From Nepenthes gracilis (Eukaryota > Streptophyta > Magnoliopsida > Caryophyllales > Nepenthaceae): 64,000 bases of DNA. Both the position numbers and the translations under genes were made by a program. The notes below the pieces were generated by a model, which ran no database searches, was not told the origin of the DNA, and saw only the letters and a program-made list of their open reading frames with translations. Each line of letters begins with the position of its first letter. Within the stretch, counting starts at the first letter, position 1. Of the stretch, positions 11,444 to 22,864 are shown in pieces. The stretch is from assembly GCA_033239525.1 (NCBI GenBank), contig BSYO01000024.1, positions 7,587,991-7,651,990 of the forward strand, given 5' to 3'.

Positions 11444-13633
11444 GAGCAAAGGGAAATCAGGAGGCGGTGGAATCGAGAAGAGAGAAGAAGAAAAGAAAAA
11501 GAGGAGAGGGAGCAGAGAAATGAGAAAAAGGAGGGAGTTTTGCGTGCAAGCGAGAAGCGCAGTGGAGGAAGAAGAATGAGAGGGAGAAGGAGAGAGAGAG
11601 AGAGAAGGTAGGAGCACGGCGTAAGCAGATAGTGTAGCAGTGGTCAATGCGGGCAATGGCTAATGATGCTCAATGAGGAGATCATTGTGGAGGTCGGCAA
11701 CAACCGTTGGAGGCATCGGTGGCGGCGGCACGCGGAGGAGAGAAGCCATGGCAGTGCACGGCAAGAGAGAGCTCACTGAGAAAGGTCAGCGGCCGCGATA
11801 GGAGGCAATGGTGGCGGCGGTTCACAGGCAAGGCCACAACTATCACGGGCGAGATGAGATTGCACCGGAGAGAGAAGGACAGTGGCATGGGCTTCGCATC
11901 GGTAGGAGAGAGAAAGCTCGATTTAAGTAACCTGGAGTATCATTTCTTCAGATCTACAGAGTATAAAGTCAAGACAAGTATTTGTAACCCATATTCTTGG
12001 TCTAATTTAACATCTAATATGTTTTGAATACTATTTAAAATTTTTACAAACATGCATGTATTTTTATACACATGTTCTATTTATTCCAAACATGCATGTA
12101 TGTCTCATTGGATGATTTGGGGGTTTCTAATATGGATTTTATAATTTTGAAGGGTTCATTATTTTTTTTAAAGCCTAAAAAATTTATCAAACACTATATA
12201 TATTTATATCTGTATGTGTATACAGAAATATGCATAAAACTTATATAGGCCGTGCATTTTCACATGCATGTGTCGAGTTGTGATCACTACATTTGGATTT
12301 GTTATTGAATATTCTAGTCAATTCCCGAATGGAAGATTTATTATTTGAAAATATCTTTTGGCTAACAGAAAAGGTTTAGAATAGTGACCCTTCCCATTTA
12401 GATAATATGATTTGACCTTATAATATATTCGGACGTTCTAATATATCTGACAAATTTAAAAATTGTATGTAGAGTCACATTTGGCAAAACATAGTGAGCA
12501 ACCTTATCCATGGGAGATAAAGTACATGAGTGGCCAAGCATGTTGACCTAATTTACATTTGATATAGTATAAGAATATCAGAAGTATGTATAACATTTTC
12601 TCAAACTAATTTTTAAATAATCAGAACTCAAATTTGATATATGATTTGTATTTTTTTTATAAATTTGTATTGGATTTTGATTTAGATTTGGATTTGAGAT
12701 TTACCGTTTTGCTCACAGATGGGTTTTAGTATGTCTCGTATAAATGATTTTGACTATATGTTTTGATTCAGACCTTTGAACTATATGTTACGACGTTACT
12801 TCGACTTCTATGCATGCTATTGGCTTATCTGACTATCAGATTTTATCCTGATTACAAGCAGATCGGGTTTTAGATTTGGACATGGACTTGGACTTGGATT
12901 GAACATCGGCTTATTGGAACTGATCCGGATCACTTCTATTTATATATATATATACACACATCTCAATGAGGACTATTTTCTGATTTGGATATTTATTTTA
13001 GATTTGGATATTTGATTTAAATAAGAGACTACAATTGGATTTTGGATCTTGAATTTCTATTAGATTTATTATACCGGCGATTTGAATTTATTCTATTATT
13101 TGATTTGATATTTATCCATTTGATCTTTCCTCTGATTTATTGGATTCGTTTTGTTTAAATATAATACTTATTGAATATTAGGCTCATATTTTCTATTTTG
13201 TCCCTTCAGAGTAAAGATTTGAGCCATATTGTAGGAGCAAGATCGAGTTTCGGCACGGTATCATATTCTACGGTGAGTTTCATATTTATTTAAATAAATG
13301 ACATTGGTCATATTTGATTTATGGATGGATTTTGTTGGACTATTTTTGGTCATTAGAGTTGGCCACATGTGGGCCTTTGGATTACGTATTGAAATTTTTT
13401 GGGTGGATTTCTTTATGTGGATGTGTTGTTGTAATTATTGGTTTTTCTCTTATGACTGTTTGGCATTGGTCATGATTATTTTGTCTAAACATTTATCCAA
13501 TGAGGTCTTGTGCGTGTCATTTTTGGATCCTATTTATGTATTGATTTGTCACACACGGGTTTGATATTTATAAGAATAATAATTAGAATTTAATTAATTA
13601 TTAAATTGGCCTATTTTGTCCGAATTTATAACA
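11216..13633 (+). mobile_element. Solo LTR (chromovirus-like) inserted in Tat-2 integrase
   Basis: The segment starts TGTAATATCTC, ends TTATAACA, and is flanked by identical ACCTC at 11211-11215 and 13634-13638. At 2,418 bp with no recognisable coding region it is best read as a solo LTR left by recombination. It holds a TAA microsatellite (11414-11443), a GA-rich stretch and a GC-richer block near 11680-11900. Frames inside it are low-complexity or short and are not called as genes. The insertion lies within the integrase zinc-finger codons. Confidence 0.85.
11414..11443. repeat. TAA microsatellite
   Basis: Uninterrupted run of ATA/TAA triplets inside the solo LTR, followed by a purine-rich stretch. 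Confidence 0.9.
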
Positions 13634-13638
13634 ACCTC

Positions 13639-14215
13639 GGCATTCATAGGTCACATGCCGCCGGTATCCAAAATCATTTGGCAAAGCAACTATTGGCCAG
13701 TAGTAGGAAATGATGCTGCATAATTCCTAAAGAAGTGTGAGAGTAATCAAGTCAATGACCACACTACACCAGTCGCACGCAGCACTGCAGACCTTACAAT
13801 CATCATAGCTGTTTGCGCAATGGGGACTCTACTCTATCAAGCCATTCCCCCAATGCTTTTAAGTAGAAGCCACCTCATTAGCACAAATCCCAGAGTAGAA
13901 CGCCACCGAATTCGCTCGGCGAAGTATCACATGCAGATTTGGAATTCTCGAGACCATCGTCACTGACAACGAAACCTCGTTCGCTAGCTAAAACTTCACT
14001 AAGAACTACCCAAGTTAGGGAATACGGCGGGTTCACACTTTCGCTATCCATACACAAGCAAGTGGACAAATGGAAGTAACGAACTGAACCCTGCCGTGCG
14101 GGTTGGGGATGAAGCTTAGGAACACAGGGGGCTCCTGGGATGACAAGCCACCTTCTGTGTTGCGATCCCACCGGATAGCACCAAGTGAACTTCTTTACCT
14201 ACGACACAACCGACT
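13639..14215 (+). pseudogene. Tat-2 integrase, main piece
   Basis: Right of the solo LTR the frame resumes with GIHRSHAAG, matching GICGSHIGG in Tat-1. Frame breaks follow, then FAQWGLYSIKPFP near 13812, IVTDNETSFAS near 13950, and GQMEVTNRTL near 14065. These are the first catalytic region, the second catalytic aspartate (retained) and the glutamate region of a Tat integrase. Several stops are present. The strong similarity in order and motifs to Tat-1 and Tat-3 supports the assignment. Confidence 0.8.
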
Positions 14216-14875
14216 GTGACCCGGTCAAAAACCTCAGTTCAATTAACTGAGTAGCCCAAACAATGTCAAACCCTAAACCTCGGTCCACACAACTAAGCGG
14301 CCTAAACAATGTCGAACATTGCGGCCCAGGAAGCTTGCGGACCAAAGTCGGACTTACCCATACAAGTGGCCACTAAAACCTTAGTGGACTTCTTAGCATG
14401 CGTGTGACGATTTCCTTCGATAGGACTAAGTACCATTAGTTAACAATGGTTGAGTACAACAACCCGTGGAGCCTACATACTAAAGTTGGACCAATCCAAA
14501 CGAGCGGCCAGTACCAAACAAGACCTTCTGCGAATGAAGACCTAATGCACAAATGCAACAACTCCCTCTTATCAAGACGACCACCACTAGTCAAGTGTAG
14601 GTGATCGTATGGACTCCGCTAAAACCTAGTAATTATAGCGATAACGCTTAGCTAGCAAACATGCTTTCTTAGTATCGCAACCTCCTCATAGGAGCGAGCA
14701 CAACTGAGCATATGCACCCCTCCAAGCCCAGCCATGATAGCAATAACGCTTAGTTGGCCAACAGTCTCTCCCAGTGTTGTGACATCCCTTCACGGGAGAG
14801 AGCACACACATGCAAAGACAATCAGTCAAGCCCTGCGATGATAACAATAATGCTTAGTCAGCAAGCGTTAATGTT
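14216..14875 (+). repeat. Tat-2 post-integrase tandem repeats
   Basis: Two diverged repeat types follow integrase. Near 14228-14300 an AAACCTCRGT string recurs after about 45 bp. From 14641 a string ATAAYGCTTAG recurs at 14641, 14743 and 14847, a spacing of about 103 bp. Tat-3 has a tandem array in the same place (62223-62460). Tandem repeats after pol are known in the Tat lineage. Confidence 0.65.
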
Positions 14876-15159
14876 GAATAAAGACAAATCAACACATACT
14901 TAAAGACATCGTTAACAATTATTAAAACAAGCTAACTAATTTATTAAAGAATCAAAGTGTACATCAAAGAGTATCCGTCAGCCTAAAAAATGCAAGAGTA
15001 CTGCCTAAGCTTATGACCCAAGTGGGTGGCAATCCTAAGGTCAGGGGCCTCCCGAAGCACGTGGTGCAAGCCCCCCTCCTATCTTCAGGAAGTCCACTAG
15101 GTCATTTCGCCATTAAACTCCAGCATTCCTCGAATTAATGAAACTAATAACTGAAAGCC

Positions 15160-15707
15160 TAGAGCCACCAAGGACGCAATTCGCCTACTAAAGTGAACAC
15201 CGTCTCAAAACCTCTCGTCCGTAGTGCGGTTGACCTTATTAGGGCGGAACCAAGACCTCAGCTCTCCTTCAAGCCAGGCATACTCATTCTGGAGATCGGT
15301 TAGTTACTGCTGAGTCTCCCAAAACTCATCCTCGAGCGACGCGATCCAATCCTGTGCTCGATAATTTTCATCCTCGAGCTCTCTAGATCTTGCCTCTAAC
15401 TCGAATAGCACTTAGTTAAAATAGGTAGCTTGCTCTACACTCTGTAATGCCTCAGCAATAAGAGTGTTTGCTTGGCACTCCATGTTCTCAAGCACGGCAA
15501 GATCAACGCGCAGCTAGGATAGTTGAGAAATCTTGACTTCCCACAAATGCAATGCCTCCTCCACCACACGGAGTGCTTCCTAAATCTGTCAAGCAAAACG
15601 CAATGGTCAATGTGGAACCGCATCGAATAGCATGATTAGAAGAAATCAATGAAGCAGTACCTCCTAGTAGGACGGAATCTCCTAAAGAGACGGACCTCAT
15701 TGATATG
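15160..15707 (-). pseudogene. Tat-2 antisense gene, coiled-coil and C-terminal part
   Basis: On the minus strand the sequence encodes LFELEARSRELEDENY and SLEDEFWETQQ near 15420-15290, an obvious coiled coil. It then reaches GVHFSRRIASLVALGF near 15200-15160, the C-terminal module shared with Tat-1 and Tat-3. Stops are present. The upstream (rightward) part of the gene was separated by the solo LTR at 15708-18281 and continues from about 18287. Confidence 0.65.
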
Positions 15708-18281
15708 TGTGACGGAACAGATTTTTTTTTTACTTCAAACATCCTCCCGCCAGAATTCGTCTGAAGCTAAGTCCCAACATAAAATTGTCAAGGGAGACAG
15801 TCCAGATTGGACCAACACATGCAAGCGTACAAAATATAAACTTTTATATATATTTTCACAATACATATACAGGATCATCCAACACCATGTAATATTCACG
15901 ACTCCAACTCTTTAAACATTTCATTTCATTAAACCAAAATTCGTATAGAGATGCCATTCTAAAACCTGATTATAACTAAAAGTTAATGGCAAAATAAAAT
16001 TTACTCCAAAATGTATACAAGTGGAAGCATAATCATTCATTCATTCACAGTTTGAGATAATTACACTTAAGACTATCAAAATCCTCAAAATTCTTCGATA
16101 GGCTTTCCAATTCCAAAATTCCTCCTTGCTAGGCTTTATCTATTCCTACTCATCCGGTACCAATTCTACAATCTCATCTGTGAAAAAAAATTATAACAGA
16201 GTGGGTCGAAATTCAACAAGGTACCAAAAATATGCAATATAAATCATAAAGCAATAACACAAAGTCATAGAAAATACCAGAGTTCATGATCAATACTGAT
16301 TTTGAAGTTCTTAATTCGATGCCATTTTCCGAAGTTCACAGTTCAATGCAAATTTTTGAAGTACAAAATTCTATACTTTAATGTCAATTTTTTCCGAAGT
16401 ACATAGTCCAGCGTCAAAATCCGAAGTTCACAATACAATATCAATTTCTGAAGTTCATATAAAGGGTGAAAGTTCCAAAGTCCATAATGCCATGTTATTT
16501 TCATTATTCAAAGGGACCTAGGCTAGTAGACCCTACCAACCAAGGGGGAGAGTAATTAAGGGTAGATTGTATTCACTCCATACAATCAAAGGCCATAGTT
16601 TCAAATCATATCCATTTTCATTTCCATTTCCATTTAGAATCCATAGATTGTGTTCACTCTCTTTACGTCCCGAGGAGGGGCGGACCACGTATCACTCCAT
16701 GGACGGATTTACCCTTGATTACCACCGTAGCATTTTAAGGCATGCCGGAGAACCTTATCTGACTATATCAAAGTTCTAGGTTTGAAACACTTATTCAAAG
16801 TTCAAACAAGATTCATCATGTTCCAAGGCCAATTCAAACTTTACATGTTCTATGCTCGGTCAAATTAAAAAGGCCTTCACCTTTTGAACATTCCAATTTC
16901 CATACAGGGTTTCCATGTAAGGTAGTCCGGTCATAAAATGAACAGAAACATGAGTCAATATATAAAAATCAAAGTCAAGGGTTATACTCAAGCAAAGCAA
17001 TTGCGATTGTGATTTTGAACAATAAAGCATGTGTTAATTAATGGGATTTAGAGCATGATTATCAAAGCGATATAGAAACAAGCTTCAAAGTACTCTTGCA
17101 TTAAAACATTCTTAAAGTCTGAACTTTAAAATGATGAGTACACTTGCCTTATTTTCCAAGTCCTTACTTCAACCTGGCCTAAGACTTCCCTTTTCCTCCT
17201 CGTCTCTTCCAAATTGTTCCAACTCCCTTTCTCACTAACTAGCTCAATTTATACAGAGAATGGATTAGGTGGGAGCAAGTGGAGTAAGTTACCTATCTGA
17301 TATCTTTCTTCTAAAAGGTCAGTGGAGTAGGTAGGGCAGTTTACTTACTCTGATTAGATTGAAATAGTTAAATCTACTTCAGCCGTTTAACAAAGTCGAT
17401 CTTTATCGATTTCAATTTATTCCGGCCATTAGCAAGTTTAGTTAAAGTATTTTACTCCGGAAATGTTACTTCAAAATTTACTTCAGCATTTTATTTCTTC
17501 ATCAACTCCAGCTCCTTTATCAACATCAACTTCGGTCTCCACATCATCATCATCAAATTTGGCTTCTATTTCTTTCTCATCAACTTCGGCCTTTCATTAA
17601 TCTACTTCGACCTCATCTCCTTAAGTCCAGCCTCCTATATTCTCAAGGCCACTCTGGCCCTTACGAGGTCATAAGGCCACTCCGGCCTCAAGGGTGCACA
17701 AGGCCACTTCGGCCTGCACAAGTCCATCTCCATTCTTCATGCACTTCCGCTTTCTACATCAACATCAACTTCGGCCTCAATATCATCATCAACTTCGGCC
17801 TTCTTCACTTATCATCAACTTCGCCCTTCTGCATTTATCATCAACTTTGGCTTCTATCTCTTCATCAACTTCAGCCTCAACATCTCATCAACTTCGGCCT
17901 TCTTCATTTATCATCAACTTCAGCTTCTATCTCTTCATCAACTTCGGCCTCAACATCTCATCAACTTTGACCTTCTTCATTTCACAATTCCACTCCGGCC
18001 TCCATCAATTCTTCAAATTTACTCGGTCTCCCTTAAACCTTCCAATCACTCCAGCCTCCCTCATGCCTTCAAATCACTCCGGCCTTCAAGAGGCCACAAA
18101 CAACTTCGGCCTTCATGAGGCAATAAGGCCACTTTGGCCTTTAAGGGTTCACAAGGCACTCCGGCCTTCAGGCTTGCCTCATCCTATTTCGGCTCTTATA
18201 AATTTATCGCACCTTTTAAGCCTTACCAATTCATTTCCAAGCACTTCCTAATTTTTATATTTTTGGGATTGGTATCTCACA
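15708..18281 (-). mobile_element. Solo LTR inserted in the Tat-2 antisense gene
   Basis: Read on the minus strand this 2,574-bp segment starts TGTGAGATACC and ends TTCCGTCACA. It is flanked by identical ATATG at 15703-15707 and 18282-18286. It has no coding motifs. The end sequence resembles the LTR end at 40684-40690 (TGTTCCGTCACA), so a related chromovirus-like family is likely. It contains two tandem arrays, near 16290-16500 and 17520-18000. The 185-residue plus-strand frame at 17694-18251 is a by-product of the second array. Confidence 0.88.
17520..18000. repeat. Tandem array around CATCAACTTCGGCC
   Basis: A TCATCAACTTCGGCC-type motif recurs every 21-36 bp. A higher-order unit is spaced exactly 73 bp (17851 and 17924). 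The array lies inside the solo LTR; the region to 18200 keeps related GGCCACTYCGGCC motifs. Confidence 0.75.
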
Positions 18282-18286
18282 ATATG

Positions 18287-19655
18287 ATAGACTAGGAAAA
18301 CTCTCGGCTCTAGCCCCAGTTAGAAGCAGCAAGTACTGCAAAGGTTGCGCAAGATGGCCCAAAGGCACCACAAAGCCCAGAGGAGGGGCAAGCACGCTCA
18401 ATTTATCTGGAGCTCAGGTGTCGAGGCTTCTAAAAGAGGCACCTCCTCATTGGTAGTCACGGTCTCTCGATTGTCTCCGGCAGCTTTTTTCTCCATCTGA
18501 TCATCACCAGCTACCCCTTAATAAAAACGGCAGGAGGAGCGGACGCAGATACTTTAGGAGAAGAGGCCACTAAGATCAAGATCTCATACTCGGTTGCAAC
18601 CACAGTGTCGATCGCCACGCTTGGCCCACCGGCCGGTGGGTCCCCTATGGCAGAATCCACTGAGGGCTCACTACCCTTCGTCTCTCCAAGCAACTCGCTA
18701 AAGTCTAGGTCATCCCATAAAGATCGATCAAAGCCTAGCCTTCACAACACTCGACAGCAATTGGAATAGGCGCCTTTGCACAGCCTCATCAATCCTCTGA
18801 CAGTCCTCAAAAAGGGCCGATGATGGAGGAACCAACTCGCCAGAAGCCTACTCGGGAGAGTCCCAAGAAAGCAGATCCCCTCACTTTCTCTTAAGGCGAC
18901 GAGACAGCGTGGTAGAGGCGTTGTCGCCCTCCATTCGAACCTCTCACTGCACTTCATCTAGTGCACTCTGAGAGACCCAATGATCAGTGTGACACAAGAT
19001 ACCAACATACTTCTCGATGAACCTCATCAACAACTGTGCCATTTGTTCCTCACTCTTCAAAACGTCACCGGTGTAGGCCCTATTAACCTTACTCCATTTA
19101 TTTGAGATCTTCCATATGGATAGAACTGCCAAATAAAAGAGGAGGTCCTTCCAATCCTTTACCGAGCTTAGGTTCCCCATACTTATCTGGAACAATTTGT
19201 AAGGAGTGAAGGAGATCTAGTCAGCATCCTGACCAAATCGAAAAATCACCTTCAAGGCTCGGGGCATCCGAGTAAGCCCTTTGGTGTGGAGGAAGATGCA
19301 CAAAGTCACCAGATACCGAACAGTGTTTGGATGAAGGTGAGCCATAGGGATTTCGTGGCCCTCAAGATCTCGTACAACTCCTTTGCAAACGGGATGTGAA
19401 GATCAGCCTTCAGGTATTCCTCATAGATAATTATGAACATTAGATGAGGAGTGCAGACCGTATCGTCAATCCTAGGCTTAGCATATTGAATGACGCTTGG
19501 AATATGATATTTACAATACAAAGAATCTATTGCTCTGCCAAAAAAAATGGACAAAATATTAGCAACGTCTCAGGGAGCCATTCAAGACGACAATGGCAAA
19601 CTAGGGTAAAGATATTCAAGAAACAAAGAGATGCAAAAACGGATGTGGGCCAGCG
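18287..19655 (-). pseudogene. Tat-2 antisense gene, N-terminal Transposase_28-like part
   Basis: Leftward from about 19554 the frames read TPHLMFIIIYEEYLKADLHI and FAKELYEIL. These align with ESHLKGGLCFPLALDLYGIL of Tat-1. A second block at 19195-18944 reads NLSSVKDWKDLLFYL, matching NLDSTKNWKDCFFLL of Tat-1. An acidic Pro/Ala/Val-rich linker follows near 18693-18511. The domain order equals Tat-1, and its coiled-coil end is at 15160-15707 beyond the solo LTR. Stops and shifts make it a pseudogene. The product's role is unknown; similarity between diverged copies suggests past selection on protein sequence. Confidence 0.7.
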
Positions 19656-19664
19656 CTTAAATAG
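19655..19664 (-). promoter_or_regulatory. TATA-like box of Tat-2 antisense gene
   Basis: The minus strand reads CTATTTAAGC, close to CTATTTAAAC at 4426-4435. It lies just upstream of the N-terminal part of the antisense gene, the same place as in Tat-1. Confidence 0.45.
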
Positions 19665-20069
19665 CCACAGCTTCAGCCCAAAAGCTATGTCATTTGAGGA
19701 TGTCGAAGACGCCCGTCTCCATGATGACCACAACACGTGGCCACGTTGCAGAGTGTCGCGACACGTTAGTTCATTGGATCAGTCATATTGATTGATACTT
19801 TGCCTCCCTACAAAGTGTGCTGACAGCCTAATAGCCCAGAGACCTGGATCGACAAGTCGGTGGCGCAACATGGGTAACAATGCCCTAACATGACTCTTTT
19901 ACAATGAGACGGCAGATTGGCAATATACAACCCTGACAGGCTTAAGACAAGTTCGATAGGTTTATGTCCCGGCCAGGAGCTCGGGACCCGTTATTGCCAA
20001 TTGAATTGTCAAATGACCGAACTATCAGTTGTTCGAGTTGTTAGACTGTTAGAAATCTTTTTTTTTTTG

Positions 20070-22860
20070 GTAAGTAAGTGTGTAATTTGGATTATAGGGA
20101 GAAACATTTACAAAAGATTATGTTATAACTCCAGGTTTTTTGACATGGAGTTAGAACATAAAACGCTAGGCATGCCCCGAGCACAGTACATCGAGAGGAG
20201 TCCTCAAAAAACCACGAGGAGCTATCAAACAATGAGAACAAAAAAGAAAAAAAAAAAAAGAAAAAAGGAAAAATGGCCTCAAAGGCTACCAGAGGAACCA
20301 ACGGTACAGGCTGCCCGCCTTTCACAGCGTCCCAAAACATAAACAGCCCAACCAACATCAAGAACGAAGAGGGCTGCTCATCACAGCGCAACATAGGAAC
20401 CGTAGGCACATGGCCGAATCATGCAGACCACCGGCATAAACAAGATTCCAGCGAGCGGTTATGCAGCAAACTAGATTTGAGCATGGCAAGACCAAAGAAC
20501 CGAACATTGCTTGATCGCCAGCTTCGAGATGGAGCAAACCAGTGAAAGAGGGCATTTCATTTCATCAAGACCAACATCGCAAAGACATAATGGAGTTAAG
20601 GCGAGACTCCATGGGCTTCATCAAGATACACTTACACCAAGACATCCTGTGCCATAGCAACAAGACACCCAATACCAACTTAGCAAAAGAAACACTTCGG
20701 CATCACGGCTCCTCATCGCACCCAGCTCCAGATGAGTATCCATGCGAGCCAAAGACTATCACCATCGAAGATCGAAATACTCTCCCCATCCACATTTCGA
20801 TTGTGGATTGCATCCCATAACAATGTTCGAGGAGGCAATGCACCGTGAGAGAGCAAACTAAGCAAACAAAGATTGAATGCGCGGTACACCAAAAACAGCC
20901 CTTCAACCAAGAAGATCGCCAATATAAAAGCCTACAAAGCAGATTTGGCCCCATACCCGGATAGCAAACAACACTACAAGACGCCATCAAAGAATTCAAC
21001 CAAACAAAGAACGGAATAATGGACATCAAGAACGATCCAAAGAAACCGGTGACTCGGGACCAAGGGAAAGGCAACGAATGGGGAATTCAGCCCATAGCAT
21101 CTTTCCAGAGGCAACGAAACATAACTCAATGGATCGGGTGGGACTACTTGATCAAAGACAATATATAACCAAGGACTTTCGAGTCTCATGCGCAGAGATA
21201 GCTTACACATCGTTGTACCAAACCGTCTGCAGTCTTCATCACCATTATCATTGAATTTAAAAGCAACAGCAGAATCTAATCGACTACGGCCCCAATGTAT
21301 CATCACGCAAAGAACCAAGCCACATCCGAGAGTTGCACCACGAGAGGTCAACGGTACCTCTAAATGCTTCAATGCATCGAAGCAATTACAATATCTCATA
21401 CATACAACAACCGAAATCGGGCCGATGCAGAAATCCGCAGCGAGATCGAAGCCAAAATGCACCATTGCCATCATATTAAGCACCCAAACAAAGCACTCAA
21501 AGTAGTGAATAGCAAAGGTGGCCATCAAACCTTTACGTGATCCTCAAGACCATTAAGCGCATGCAAGATAATGCCAACAGTCAACCCATGCTTCAACTAT
21601 TGGAATCTAAGAGGTCGAGAGGATGAAACAAGACCACGTTCCATATCACATCAACAGTGGCAACCAAAGTCAGCGAGCCATATAGCCCCTCAACATGATG
21701 AACATGCTATGAACCATGGGTAACAACTCGTCTAACTCCAGCAATAGAGTGCCAAAGACGCCAACCCTATTTACACCAACTATCAACCCCAATTTTGCTC
21801 CTATCGCCCCAACATCCAAAGACTAGAATGGCGGCAGGGGAGAACCAAAGTTCATCAGCACTAAGGGGGCACAACGACCCCAGCCCACCAAAAAAACGAG
21901 CAACAAGATTAAAGCAAAGCTGAATTACATCCCAAAGAAAGTCTAAGGCAACGGAGCATTTGCAGCAAAGATCTAGTGAAGAAAGAGATACACCATTTAT
22001 TTACATCAAATCCAACTGAAAACCATGCCGGCAACCTACCACACCAAACTCAACAACCATTGGCGTGTGACTACATCGATCGAGAGAATAGTTCGAGGGC
22101 ATACACATACCCATCTTCATGATCAGCCCAACAGCACGTTGGTGGGCTTTGGCACCCGATGTTAACTCAAGATATTCAAAAAAACAACATGAGCCTACAC
22201 CCATTACTCACCGACATGCCCCGCACCATACCATGGATATCAACCTCGCTCTAAGCATCACCCGCTAATACCTCATTCAGTATCAAGATAACAATTCAAT
22301 ACACCAAAATACCGGAACAACTTTTATTCAATGCAGGAGCACCAAATTAGCAGACAACCAACCCCGACCAGCCCCAGCAGATGAACCGGCCACCCAAGAA
22401 CCACACACGCACACAAATTTGGTGGGCAGAAGGGGGAGGGGGGCAGAAGGGGGGAAGGGGTCAAACAGGCGAGGACGCTATACTGCAAAGGAAGCAGAAG
22501 CATTCAAATAAACATCACCGCCTATCTTCATTATTCCTAAACTTACAACAATTTTTTTTTTTTTTGGGGGGGGAGATGAGATAACGACAGGGAACCCGTT
22601 CTACACAAGCAGCCCAAGAATCGGAGAGAAAAAAAACCCGCCACGAGAGCAAGCCAGACTAGGGAACAAACCAAAACCGACAAACTGGGAGAACGCCAAA
22701 GACAAAAACTCAACCCCCGGGAAAAAACGGCCCGACAACACAACAACAGCCCCCCCCCTTTTTTTTTATATGCCCCACCGAATCCGAGTCGGCCAATAGC
22801 CATCCCTCTTAGAATTCGAGATGGTCATTAATTTAGTCCTCACAATATCCACCACCGAAG
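20070..22860 (-). other. LINE 3' untranslated region
   Basis: No protein motif is visible here. On the minus strand it is rich in TTTTG and TTGTT words, as is usual for plant LINE 3' regions. The T14-G8 run at 22549-22570 might mark an older 3' end or a template-switch join, but the flanking target duplication lies at 20047 and 28511, so the whole stretch moved together at least once. Confidence 0.55.
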
Positions 22861-22864
22861 AGAA

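Noticed and set aside
11321..11656. 111-residue minus-strand frame with Tyr and Leu runs
   Set aside because: It is a translation of the TAA microsatellite and the GA-rich stretch of a solo LTR.
17694..18251. 185-residue plus-strand open frame rich in Ser, His and Phe
   Set aside because: It is produced by the CATCAACTTCGGCC tandem array inside a solo LTR with a clear target duplication, and shows no protein motif.
22549..22570. T run followed by G run as the 3' end of the LINE
   Set aside because: No matching target duplication is found there, whereas 20047-20057 and 28511-28521 match exactly. It is kept only as a possible older tail.
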